A stretch of 64,000 nucleotides of DNA from Gelidibacter salicanalis (GTDB lineage: Bacteria > Bacteroidota > Bacteroidia > Flavobacteriales > Flavobacteriaceae), in the NCBI RefSeq assembly GCF_016469035.1, contig NZ_JAEHJZ010000039.1:264-64263 (forward strand). Reading direction: 5' to 3'. The notes below the pieces were generated by a model. That model searched no databases. It was given only the letters and a program-made list of their open reading frames with translations, and was not told the DNA's origin. Below, one piece after another: positions 47,336-55,391 of the stretch. Every line of letters starts with the position of its first letter. Within the stretch, counting starts at the first letter, position 1. A program made the translations under genes and the position numbers.

Positions 47336-48781
47336 TTAGTTACAACCTCCTGTTGGGTTTTGAATAAATCCTGTAAATACTTCCGTTGCAGGGAATTGAA
47401 ATAAAATACCATTACAGTTCCATGGTGCATTTCTTATAGTTAAACTATTTTCATCTATGCCAATTCGCTTTAAATCGCTTACACGATTACCTTCTCCCAA
47501 CAGTTCGATACGCCTTTGTTCTCTGATAAGATTGATTAATTGAGACTGGGACAAACCACTTATTGTGGATAAACCTGCTCGCTCTAAGATGCTATTTATA
47601 TCATCTTCAGCTAGCAGTAGACTGTTTGTTTCTGCTGCAGCTTCCGCTCTAATTAAAAGTATTTCAGTATAGTGAACTAAAGGCACATTAAAGATTCCTT
47701 TATTAAATTTTAAAAGAAAGTACTCACCATCTATTTCTTCCAACAAATCTTTTCTTTTATCTGTTGAAGGAATAGAATTATATAGATCTTGCATAATTCT
47801 AATGGTCGTATTAGAAATAGAAGTGTCTGTTCTATAACGTTGAAAGGTACCTCCTTTACTATTTGCTATTGATTCTGAAACAATACCAAAAATGGTTTCT
47901 ACGTTTGGAGATTCGGTATTGTTATTATCTAAAAGATTACCTGCAAATCGTTCTGTTCCCGTAGCTCCTCCTTGATATAGATTTACATCGAAGACAGCCG
48001 AAGTGTTCATTAAAGCTGCATCAGCATAATTATAAGCCATTTGGTAATTAGAGCCTTCAGTAGCTATATCGGGGCCAAATCCGGCTTGAAAAAACACTTT
48101 AGCTAAATAGGCTTGTGCAGCTGCTTTATCCCCATAGTTTTGATCGCTGGAGTTGGTTGTATTTAGTAAACTTTCAGCTTCTTTTAAGTCGCTTAATAAA
48201 TCGGCATAGTTTTCTGCTACCGTTCCTCTAGTTTGACCAATGGCATTGTTAATCTCTTTTATGTACTGTATTCCTAAATGCGAATTGTCTGAGGAAAATC
48301 CAGGAGAGTGAGACATAAATCGTGACACTTCAAAATGAGCTATTGCTCTTAATAAAAGTGCTTCGCCTTTTATTTCTTGAATTCTAGCATTTGTTTCAGT
48401 AACACCGATAGCATCTAAGTTGTTTTCTATTTGGTTTAGCACAACATTGGCATCTAATACAATTCGGTAAAAACCACGATACATATTATCTCTAATTGAA
48501 TTATTAAAGAATGAAGTACTTCTATTATATATTTCAGTTTCATCAGAATTTAGTCCTCCTGGTCCGTTAATATTATCTCCGTTAATTTCGGCGTATAACT
48601 GAGCATTTCCTCCTAAAGGCCAACCTAAATTATTATAACCCGCATTTAAAAGTGCTTCAAGATCAGCCAAACTTGTTGGGCCTACAATATCTACATTTTC
48701 AGGAAGTTCTTCCAAATCACATGAAACAAATAATGAGATTGAGAAAAACAATCCTAATAATAATTTTATATTTCTTTTCAT
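47336..48781 (-). CDS. SusD/RagB-family lipoprotein of the starch locus
   Basis: Starch-binding partner of the upstream SusC. I choose the ATG at 48781 (481 residues), which gives a normal lipoprotein signal ending LFVSC (Cys21); ATG at 48790 is also possible. The open frame upstream would overlap the SusC gene and looks artificial. SusD family blocks include RIQEIKGEALLLRAIAHFEV-type helix and LIREQRRIELLGEGNRVSDLKRIG near the C-terminus. It is 10 bp after the SusC stop and cotranscribed with it. Confidence 0.93.
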   Translation of the reverse strand: MKRNIKLLLGLFFSISLFVSCDLEELPENVDIVGPTSLADLEALLNAGYNNLGWPLGGNAQLYAEINGDNINGPGGLNSDETEIYNRSTSFFNNSIRDNMYRGFYRIVLDANVVLNQIENNLDAIGVTETNARIQEIKGEALLLRAIAHFEVSRFMSHSPGFSSDNSHLGIQYIKEINNAIGQTRGTVAENYADLLSDLKEAESLLNTTNSSDQNYGDKAAAQAYLAKVFFQAGFGPDIATEGSNYQMAYNYADAALMNTSAVFDVNLYQGGATGTERFAGNLLDNNNTESPNVETIFGIVSESIANSKGGTFQRYRTDTSISNTTIRIMQDLYNSIPSTDKRKDLLEEIDGEYFLLKFNKGIFNVPLVHYTEILLIRAEAAAETNSLLLAEDDINSILERAGLSTISGLSQSQLINLIREQRRIELLGEGNRVSDLKRIGIDENSLTIRNAPWNCNGILFQFPATEVFTGFIQNPTGGCN

Positions 48782-48791
48782 CGTTTCCATT

Positions 48792-51700
48792 TTAAAAAGT
48801 TGCATTAATGATAAATGTGAATGATTTTGCTTGAGGTACACTTAAATAAGACACATTAGGAGATAGGTTTCTGTCTCTTTGAAATTGAAAATCTCTAGCA
48901 ATTTCTGGGTCACCACCAGGAAACTTAGTCCAAGTAAATAAATTAGACCCTGTTAAAGCTACTTTGAAGGAGCTCAAACCAGTCCCATTTAAAAAGGAAG
49001 ATGGAATTGAGTAGCTAACTGTAATATTTCTTAACCTAAGGTATGAAGCATCATATAAAAATCCTGTATGATTGTATTGCCATACACTAGATAGACCTTG
49101 CACTTGACTATGGTCATAGAATAAACGAGGTTGATTTGTAACATCCCCTGGATTTCTCCAACGGTCATAAATATCTGTCCTTACATTTGTTGTATTACTG
49201 TCTCCATCAATAAATGTTCCTAAAGCTCTTTTAGCAAAACTATCGTAAATGTTTCCTCCAATTGTAAAAACAAAATCGGTATCAAGCCCCCAATTTTTAT
49301 ACTTGAATTTGTTTCCAAAACCACCAGTTGCATCAGGGATAACAGAACCAGCAGATACACGGTTTGCCAAATCAAACGTCTTGGTTTCATTACCTTCCTT
49401 ATCTAAGAAAATAGGCAAACCATCTGTTTGATCTACTCTTGCAAATCTTACTAAATAATTTGTTCCAATTGGTTGTCCTTCAATAACACGAGTATCATTA
49501 AAACCTCCTTCTAATAAATCTGGACTTACACCGCCCAAGCTAATTAACTTATTGGCATTGTGTGCAATGTTAAAAGTGGTAGTCCATGAAAAATTGTTGC
49601 TTACTATGTTTTTTGAGGTGATATTAAATTCAACACCCTTATTTTCAATTTCAGCGGCATTTAACCACAGACTCTCACCAAATCCTGATGAAGGGATTTG
49701 AAATAAATCTAATAAAACATCTTTTGATTTTTTATAGTATCCAGAAAGTTCAGTTTCTATTCGATTATTAAATAAGTTCAATTCAACTCCAAAATCTACA
49801 GTTTGAGCAGTTTCCCATTTTAAGTCTGGGTTATCTAATCTTATAATAGATTTGTACTCCTTGCCCAAATAAACGTTTCCTGAGTTTGGAATACTAAAAG
49901 CACCAAACCTTGAATCGTTTCCTATTTCAGAGTTACCTGTTATACCATAAGAAGATTTAATTTTGAAAAAGCTGATAGCTTTACTATTTTTAATAAAATC
50001 GTGTTTTGAAAAGTTATAGGCAGCAGAAAATGTTGGAAAAAATCCGTATCTATTATTTTCGCCAAATCTAGAAGATCCATCAATCCTAGCAAGCGCCATT
50101 AAATCTAAAGCATCATTAAATGAATAGCTTACACGACCAAAATACGATGCAAATGAGAATGCTGATTTACCAGTACTTTCTCTTTCAAAATCGGGAGCGT
50201 CTGATTCGTAAAGCGGTACAGGACTATTTATAAAACCTTCTGGGTTTCCGAAACGATATAACAAACGTTCACTTCTTTGGTATTCCGTACCTAATAAAAA
50301 GTTAAAGGAGTTTTTATCGTTCAAATCCCATAGATACGATGCTGTAAAGTTTGTGTTATAGTTAGTTACAAAGAATGGAGTTTCTGAAGCATACGTGTTT
50401 TGCTCTTCTTCTGGTGTTCCATCAATTCTTCCTATTTCTAATGATTGCCAGTAGTAATCTCTAAAATCCATATAATCTAGAGATGCCGTACCTCTTAAAT
50501 ATAAGTTTTCAATAGGCTGAAAATCTATCGCAATAGAATTTATAGATCTCATTTCTTCAGATCTTCTGTCTCGGTACCTTAATTCCACCAAAGGGTTTGC
50601 AAAAGTATTATCTACATCGCCATTAGTTTTAAACGGTGAATAAAACGGAAGTGAAAAACTTTGAGCATTACGCCATGTATCATTAATATTTACTTTGTCA
50701 TAAACACCTCTGGTTAAAGAAGAATTGATACCTAATTTTAGGTTTTTAAAAATTTGATAATCAAGGTTAAAACGACCACTTAATCTTTTATATTCATCGT
50801 TAATAATGAAAGACTCCGTATCATCATAAGATAAATTTAAGTAAGTTTTCAATTTACTTTTTCCATAATTAACAGAAAAACTATGTCTGTTGGAAATTCC
50901 TGTTTTGGTTACTAAATCTACCCAATCTGTATTTGTGTTTAATGCTTGCTCCCAAGATATGCCTCTTGGCAAAGGGACCAAACCTGTATTACCATCATTT
51001 TCCCAAGCTTCTTGATATACTTTTAATAAATCTTGATTGTTTAAAACTTGAGGATTATATGTTGGATCTGAAGTTGATACACTCCCTGTGTATGAGAATT
51101 TCAATCCTTCCTTACCTCTTTTTGTTTTTATCAGGATAACACCATTTGCTCCTCTAGATCCATAAATACCCGCAGCAGCGGCATCTTTTAAAACCTCAAT
51201 ACTTTCTATATCGTTCTGGTTTAGTGAGGCTAAAGGGTTATTGTTTTGACCATTTGAATCCCCTTGCAGAAAGTAATCTTGAGTAATTGGAATACCATCT
51301 ACAACATATAATGGATCACCACCAGCTGAAATTGAAGAAATACCCCGTATTCTAACAATATTGGCAGAGCCCGCTAATCCAGAACCTTGAATAACCTGAA
51401 CACCAGCAGCTTTGCCTTGTAATGCCGCATCTATAGAAGGTACAGGTGTATCTTTTAAATCTTCTGAATTAATTCTAACGGCATTTCCAAGAACTTTGCT
51501 TTTCTTTTGAACGCCATACCCTATTAAAACAATTTCGTCCAATTGGGCAGCGTCTTCTATAAGCACCACATTAAACGGCCGTTGTCCATTATAGCTCATT
51601 TCCTGAGGTTTAAACCCGACATAAGAAAACACAACAATATCGCCATTTTTTAGGCTGATGCTGTAGTTGCCATCAAAATCTGTAGTAGTTCCAGTGGCAG

Positions 51701-51839
51701 TTCCTTTAATTAATATATTTACTCCTGGTAAAGGCACGTTAGCCTGATCTGTTACAGTCCCAGAAACAGTGGTTTGTGACCACATGACTGTGGGTATTAA
51801 AAATACCAATAACAGCATGCTATTTAAAAATGTTTTCAT
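48792..51839 (-). CDS. SusC-family TonB-dependent transporter of the starch locus
   Basis: A 1015-residue outer-membrane importer for maltooligosaccharides. Signal peptide about 1-22; carboxypeptidase-regulatory-like domain about 24-95; SusC signature LDEIVLIGYGVQKKSKVLG at 100-118; plug to about 225; barrel to a C-terminal aromatic end (FIINATF). It is the first gene of the leftward operon (SusC, SusD, lipoprotein, secreted protein, SusE/F-like, amylase). A LacI-type palindrome lies 111 bp upstream and the LacI-family gene is divergent, so local repression is likely. Confidence 0.95.
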   Translation of the reverse strand: MKTFLNSMLLLVFLIPTVMWSQTTVSGTVTDQANVPLPGVNILIKGTATGTTTDFDGNYSISLKNGDIVVFSYVGFKPQEMSYNGQRPFNVVLIEDAAQLDEIVLIGYGVQKKSKVLGNAVRINSEDLKDTPVPSIDAALQGKAAGVQVIQGSGLAGSANIVRIRGISSISAGGDPLYVVDGIPITQDYFLQGDSNGQNNNPLASLNQNDIESIEVLKDAAAAGIYGSRGANGVILIKTKRGKEGLKFSYTGSVSTSDPTYNPQVLNNQDLLKVYQEAWENDGNTGLVPLPRGISWEQALNTNTDWVDLVTKTGISNRHSFSVNYGKSKLKTYLNLSYDDTESFIINDEYKRLSGRFNLDYQIFKNLKLGINSSLTRGVYDKVNINDTWRNAQSFSLPFYSPFKTNGDVDNTFANPLVELRYRDRRSEEMRSINSIAIDFQPIENLYLRGTASLDYMDFRDYYWQSLEIGRIDGTPEEEQNTYASETPFFVTNYNTNFTASYLWDLNDKNSFNFLLGTEYQRSERLLYRFGNPEGFINSPVPLYESDAPDFERESTGKSAFSFASYFGRVSYSFNDALDLMALARIDGSSRFGENNRYGFFPTFSAAYNFSKHDFIKNSKAISFFKIKSSYGITGNSEIGNDSRFGAFSIPNSGNVYLGKEYKSIIRLDNPDLKWETAQTVDFGVELNLFNNRIETELSGYYKKSKDVLLDLFQIPSSGFGESLWLNAAEIENKGVEFNITSKNIVSNNFSWTTTFNIAHNANKLISLGGVSPDLLEGGFNDTRVIEGQPIGTNYLVRFARVDQTDGLPIFLDKEGNETKTFDLANRVSAGSVIPDATGGFGNKFKYKNWGLDTDFVFTIGGNIYDSFAKRALGTFIDGDSNTTNVRTDIYDRWRNPGDVTNQPRLFYDHSQVQGLSSVWQYNHTGFLYDASYLRLRNITVSYSIPSSFLNGTGLSSFKVALTGSNLFTWTKFPGGDPEIARDFQFQRDRNLSPNVSYLSVPQAKSFTFIINATF

Positions 51840-51949
51840 ACACTATTTTTAAAGTTAATTGTTTTACTAATTCACTTATATTTTCACTTCTTGGGTTAAA
51901 TCTATGTAAATTTTGTGTTAATCCACTAAATAGCATTATCATATAAGTA

Positions 51950-51965
51950 ACGAAAACGTTTGCGT
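51950..51965. promoter_or_regulatory. LacI-family operator upstream of the starch SusC gene
   Basis: ACGAAAACGTTTGCGT is a near-perfect palindrome (one mismatched pair) with the central AACGTT of LacI/GalR operators. It lies in the divergent region between the SusC operon and the LacI-family regulator gene, so it may serve both. No second copy was found by eye. Confidence 0.65.
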
Positions 51966-52123
51966 GTTGACAACTTTTTTGTAAATAGACGTTTTTATTT
52001 AAATATTATCATAAAAAAGTCAAATTGCTGGTAATTTCATACCTTTTGCGTTTGAGACGTGTAATGTGATGTGTAATTGCTAAATTATCGGCATTAAAAA
52101 CTAACCATTTGCCAGCTACTATT

Positions 52124-53164
52124 ATGAAAAAGAAGATCACCTTAAAACAAATTGCGAGAGAGCTGGATGTATCCATCTCAACTGTTTCTAAAGCCTTGAG
52201 AAATAGCATCGAAATCAGTGAAGATACCAGGCAAAAAGTACAAGCATTTGCCAAATTATATAATTACCGTCCCAATAATATTGCGCTGAGTTTAAAGAAT
52301 AGAAAAACAAAAACTATTGGTGTTATCATTCCGGACATTGTACATCATTTCTTTTCAAAAGTGATCAGGGGCATTGAGTTGGTGGCCAATAAAAGAGGGT
52401 ATAATGTTATTGTGGGACTTTCTAATGAATCCTTTGATAAAGAAGTGATCAATATGCAAATGTTGGCCAACGGTAGTATTGACGGATTTATTCTCTCCAT
52501 TTCAAAAGAAACCTTGCAACAGCAGGATTACCATCATTTTAAGGAAACCATTAACCAAGGGATGCCCATTGTGATGTTTGATCGCATAGTCAATGAAATC
52601 AACTGTGATAAAGTTATTATTGACGATTTAAAAGGATCTAAAAATGCAGTTTCTAAACTCTTATCCAATGGATGTGAAAATGTAGCGATAATTACTACAA
52701 AAGATTATGTCAGCGTAGGAAAACTTAGGACTCAAGGGTATTTGAATGCCTTGGAGGATTTTAAGATGAGTCCCGAGACTGATTTAATCTTAAAGGTGGA
52801 TGACGAATTGGTGTCTGAAGATCATTTGGAATCTTTAGAACGCGAGATAGAAGGCTTGTTCAAAAGAAATAAAAACATTGATGGTGTGTTTGCGGTCAAT
52901 GAATTGTATGCTATTATTGCCATGAAGGTGGCACGTAATTTAGGCATGAGAATTCCCGAAGATATTCAGTTTATTGGCTTTACGGATGGGGTGTTGTCCA
53001 AACATGCCACACCTAGTTTAACCACAGTGAGTCAGCACGGGCAGCTTATGGGCGAAAAAGCGGCGGAACTGCTTATAGACAACCTTGAACGCGAGGATGA
53101 AATGGAACATTACACGACCATTGTTATCGAAACAGAACTCATCGAAAGAAATTCTACTAAATAA
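52124..53164 (+). CDS. LacI-family transcriptional regulator
   Basis: A 346-residue repressor. The ATG at 52124 gives MKKKITLKQIARELDVS, the usual LacI start with its helix-turn-helix; an upstream TTG at 52109 would add five residues without support. The hinge region (NIALSLKNRKTKTIGVI) and a periplasmic-binding-type ligand domain (about 60-340, with FIGFTDGVLSKHATPSLTTV) follow. It stands between the SusC operon and the MFS/GH65 operon, where Bacteroides Sus systems use the unrelated SusR. The effector is inferred to be a maltose-type sugar. Confidence 0.93.
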   Translation: MKKKITLKQIARELDVSISTVSKALRNSIEISEDTRQKVQAFAKLYNYRPNNIALSLKNRKTKTIGVIIPDIVHHFFSKVIRGIELVANKRGYNVIVGLSNESFDKEVINMQMLANGSIDGFILSISKETLQQQDYHHFKETINQGMPIVMFDRIVNEINCDKVIIDDLKGSKNAVSKLLSNGCENVAIITTKDYVSVGKLRTQGYLNALEDFKMSPETDLILKVDDELVSEDHLESLEREIEGLFKRNKNIDGVFAVNELYAIIAMKVARNLGMRIPEDIQFIGFTDGVLSKHATPSLTTVSQHGQLMGEKAAELLIDNLEREDEMEHYTTIVIETELIERNSTK

Positions 53165-53192
53165 AAAAATAGTGCAGATTTAAAAACTTTAC

Positions 53193-53248
53193 TATATTTG
53201 CCACATCATCAAAACTTTATTTTCACTTCTTACAAAATAAGTTTTGAT
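53193..53248 (+). promoter_or_regulatory. candidate promoter and inverted repeat before the MFS operon
   Basis: TATATTTG at 53193-53200 fits the Bacteroidota -7 consensus. Just after it, ATCAAAACTTTATTTT (53208-53223) and AAAATAAGTTTTGAT (53234-53248) form an inverted repeat with one bulged base. With no T-run it looks more like an operator or leader structure than the terminator of the LacI gene. Confidence 0.45.
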
Positions 53249-53292
53249 AAGTTTTATCGCTTGTCAATAGTATTAATTTAAACATACTATTA

Positions 53293-54660
53293 ATGAAAAA
53301 GCGTACGCTCGGATTTTGGGAAATCTGGAACATGAGTTTCGGTTTTCTGGGAATCCAAATGGGTTTTGCCCTACAAAATGCTAATGCCAGCAGAATACTT
53401 CAAATTTTTGGCGCTGATGTGCACGAACTGTCATGGTTTTGGCTCATTGCACCACTGATGGGTCTCATCGTGCAACCTGTTATTGGGCATTATAGCGACA
53501 ATACTTGGACACGTTTTGGCCGACGTAAACCTTTCTTTTTACTAGGAGCGGTTTTGGCATCTGTGGGAATGATTTTTATTCCACAAGCCGATTTTATGAT
53601 CGCTATTTTACCAGCCTTATGGGTTGGTGCAGGGATGCTCATGATTATGGATGCCTCCTTTAACATTGCCATGGAGCCTTTCCGAGCACTTGTTGCCGAT
53701 AATCTTTCTGACGAACAAACCACAAAAGGATTTAGTATCCAAACCGCACTGATTGGTATTGGAGCGGTCATCGGATCGTGGTTGCCTTGGGTATTGAGTA
53801 ATTGGTTTGGTGTTGCACAAACATCACCCGACGGATCGGTTCCTACCAATCTGTTATGGTCTTTTGTTATTGGTGCAGGCGTGTTAATTGGCTCAATTTT
53901 AGTCACCATTTTTACCACCAAAGAATATTCGCCTGAAGAATTACAGCAATTTGAAGACGAAAAGGCGCTTCATAAAACAGTAGCTGATGATGCCATCGTT
54001 CAGAAAGCAAAATTGTCAGACATTTTTGAGGATTTTAGAAAAATGCCCGAAACGATGCGCCAACTAAGTTGGGTACAATTCTTTTCGTGGTTTGCCTTAT
54101 TTGGTATGTGGGTATTTGCCGTACCAGCCATTGCACAACATATTTACGGCCTACCTTCAACAGATTCTAGCAGTGAAACCTATCAGGAAGCAGGAAACTG
54201 GGTGGGGATTTTATTTGGAGTCTATAACGGGATCTCCGCTATTTTCGCCTTCCTATTACCGGCCATTGCCAAAAGACTTTCCAGAAAAAAAACCCACGCC
54301 TATTCTCTTTTTATTGGAGGGATAGGCTTACTGTCTATCTACTTCATGCCCAATGAAGATTGGCTGATTTTATCTATGGTATTTATCGGTATCGCTTGGG
54401 CAAGTATTCTCGCCATGCCTTACGCCATGTTAGCGGGGTCCATCACGCCTAAGAAAATGGGTGTGTATATGGGTATTTTTAATTTCTTCATCGTAATACC
54501 ACAAATCATCAATGGTATTATCGGTGGGCCTTTAGTAAAATACGCCTACAACAATGAAGCTATTTATGCTATTATGGTGAGCGGTATAAGTTTTATTATC
54601 GCGGGTATTCTAGCATTCAAAATTAACGACAAAAAAGATTTGACTTTAAAACATGACTAA
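53293..54660 (+). CDS. MFS maltose/maltooligosaccharide transporter, SLC45/GPH-like
   Basis: A 455-residue inner-membrane carrier with about 12 hydrophobic segments. The early motif NMSFGFLGIQMGFALQNANAS and GHYSDNTWTRFGRRKPF (around 57-73) are typical of the SLC45/GPH-type disaccharide transporters found in Bacteroidota starch loci. It would move maltose and short maltodextrins from periplasm to cytoplasm. It overlaps the beta-phosphoglucomutase gene by 8 bp, so the two are translationally coupled, and it is followed by GH65. Confidence 0.88.
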   Translation: MKKRTLGFWEIWNMSFGFLGIQMGFALQNANASRILQIFGADVHELSWFWLIAPLMGLIVQPVIGHYSDNTWTRFGRRKPFFLLGAVLASVGMIFIPQADFMIAILPALWVGAGMLMIMDASFNIAMEPFRALVADNLSDEQTTKGFSIQTALIGIGAVIGSWLPWVLSNWFGVAQTSPDGSVPTNLLWSFVIGAGVLIGSILVTIFTTKEYSPEELQQFEDEKALHKTVADDAIVQKAKLSDIFEDFRKMPETMRQLSWVQFFSWFALFGMWVFAVPAIAQHIYGLPSTDSSSETYQEAGNWVGILFGVYNGISAIFAFLLPAIAKRLSRKKTHAYSLFIGGIGLLSIYFMPNEDWLILSMVFIGIAWASILAMPYAMLAGSITPKKMGVYMGIFNFFIVIPQIINGIIGGPLVKYAYNNEAIYAIMVSGISFIIAGILAFKINDKKDLTLKHD

Positions 54661-55309
54661 AAAAGCATTTATATTCGATTTGGACGGTGTTATTGTAGAT
54701 ACCGCAAAGTATCATTTTTTAGCTTGGAAAAAATTGGCCAACAGCATCGGCGTCGATTTTACCCACACACAAAATGAACAACTCAAAGGCGTCAGCAGAA
54801 TTAAATCTTTGGAGAAGATTCTAGCTTGGGGTAATAAAAGTATTAGTGAGGCTGAGTTTACGAGACTCATGAGTCTAAAAAATGAAGATTACCTGACTTA
54901 CATCGACACAATGGATGAACAAGAGATGCTTCCTGATGTGACAAAAACCTTAGATTTTTTAAGAGAGGCAGGACAACACATCGCCTTAGGTTCCGCAAGT
55001 AAAAATGCGCGAATGATCTTAGAAAAAGTCAATATCCTCTCAAAATTTGATGTCATTGTGGATGGCAATGATGTAACCAAAGCCAAACCAGACCCGGAAG
55101 TATTCTTAAAATCGGCAGAACAATTACAGGTCGCTCCCAAAGATTGTATTGTTTTTGAGGATGCTGTTGCCGGAATTCAAGCAGCCAATGCCGCAGGTAT
55201 GGTATCTATTGGGATTGGAGATAAAGAAACGCTTCATGAAGCCGATTTTGTCTTTGCCGGTTTTCAGGATATGGATACTGATTTTTTAAATAAATTAATA
55301 AATAAATAG
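54653..55309 (+). CDS. pgmB: beta-phosphoglucomutase
   Basis: Converts beta-glucose-1-phosphate, the product of the GH65 phosphorylase, to glucose-6-phosphate. A 218-residue HAD-superfamily enzyme: FDLDGVIVDTAKYH (nucleophile Asp8 and acid/base Asp10), the cap domain with LKGVSRIKSLEKIL, the SASKN Ser motif, KPDPEVF and the metal-site FEDAVAGIQAA. It overlaps the transporter gene and precedes GH65, so the three form one catabolic module. The length and motifs match the family fully. Confidence 0.95.
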   Translation: MTKKAFIFDLDGVIVDTAKYHFLAWKKLANSIGVDFTHTQNEQLKGVSRIKSLEKILAWGNKSISEAEFTRLMSLKNEDYLTYIDTMDEQEMLPDVTKTLDFLREAGQHIALGSASKNARMILEKVNILSKFDVIVDGNDVTKAKPDPEVFLKSAEQLQVAPKDCIVFEDAVAGIQAANAAGMVSIGIGDKETLHEADFVFAGFQDMDTDFLNKLINK

Positions 55310-55314
55310 AACAT

Positions 55315-55376
55315 AGAGTAGAGATGTTAGAAAAGAGACTAATTAGTTATAGTCTTTATTCTCTTCTCTCTATTCT
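55315..55376. repeat. long imperfect hairpin between pgmB and GH65 genes
   Basis: The 82-bp gap is almost wholly an imperfect inverted repeat, AGAGTAGAGATGTTAGAAAA against TTCTCTTCTCTCTATTCT, with GACTAATTAGTTATAGTC at the tip. It could tune the ratio of the flanking products or be a dispersed palindromic repeat. Confidence 0.5.
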
Positions 55377-55391
55377 TTTATCTCACAAGAA

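Noticed and set aside
48782-48841. Longer SusD start overlapping the SusC gene
   Set aside because: The extra residues are encoded by the end of SusC in another frame, and the lipoprotein signal begins at the ATG at 48781.
53490-53921. A 143-residue open frame antisense to the MFS transporter gene
   Set aside because: It is Pro/Thr/Lys-rich noise opposite membrane helices of a clear transporter.
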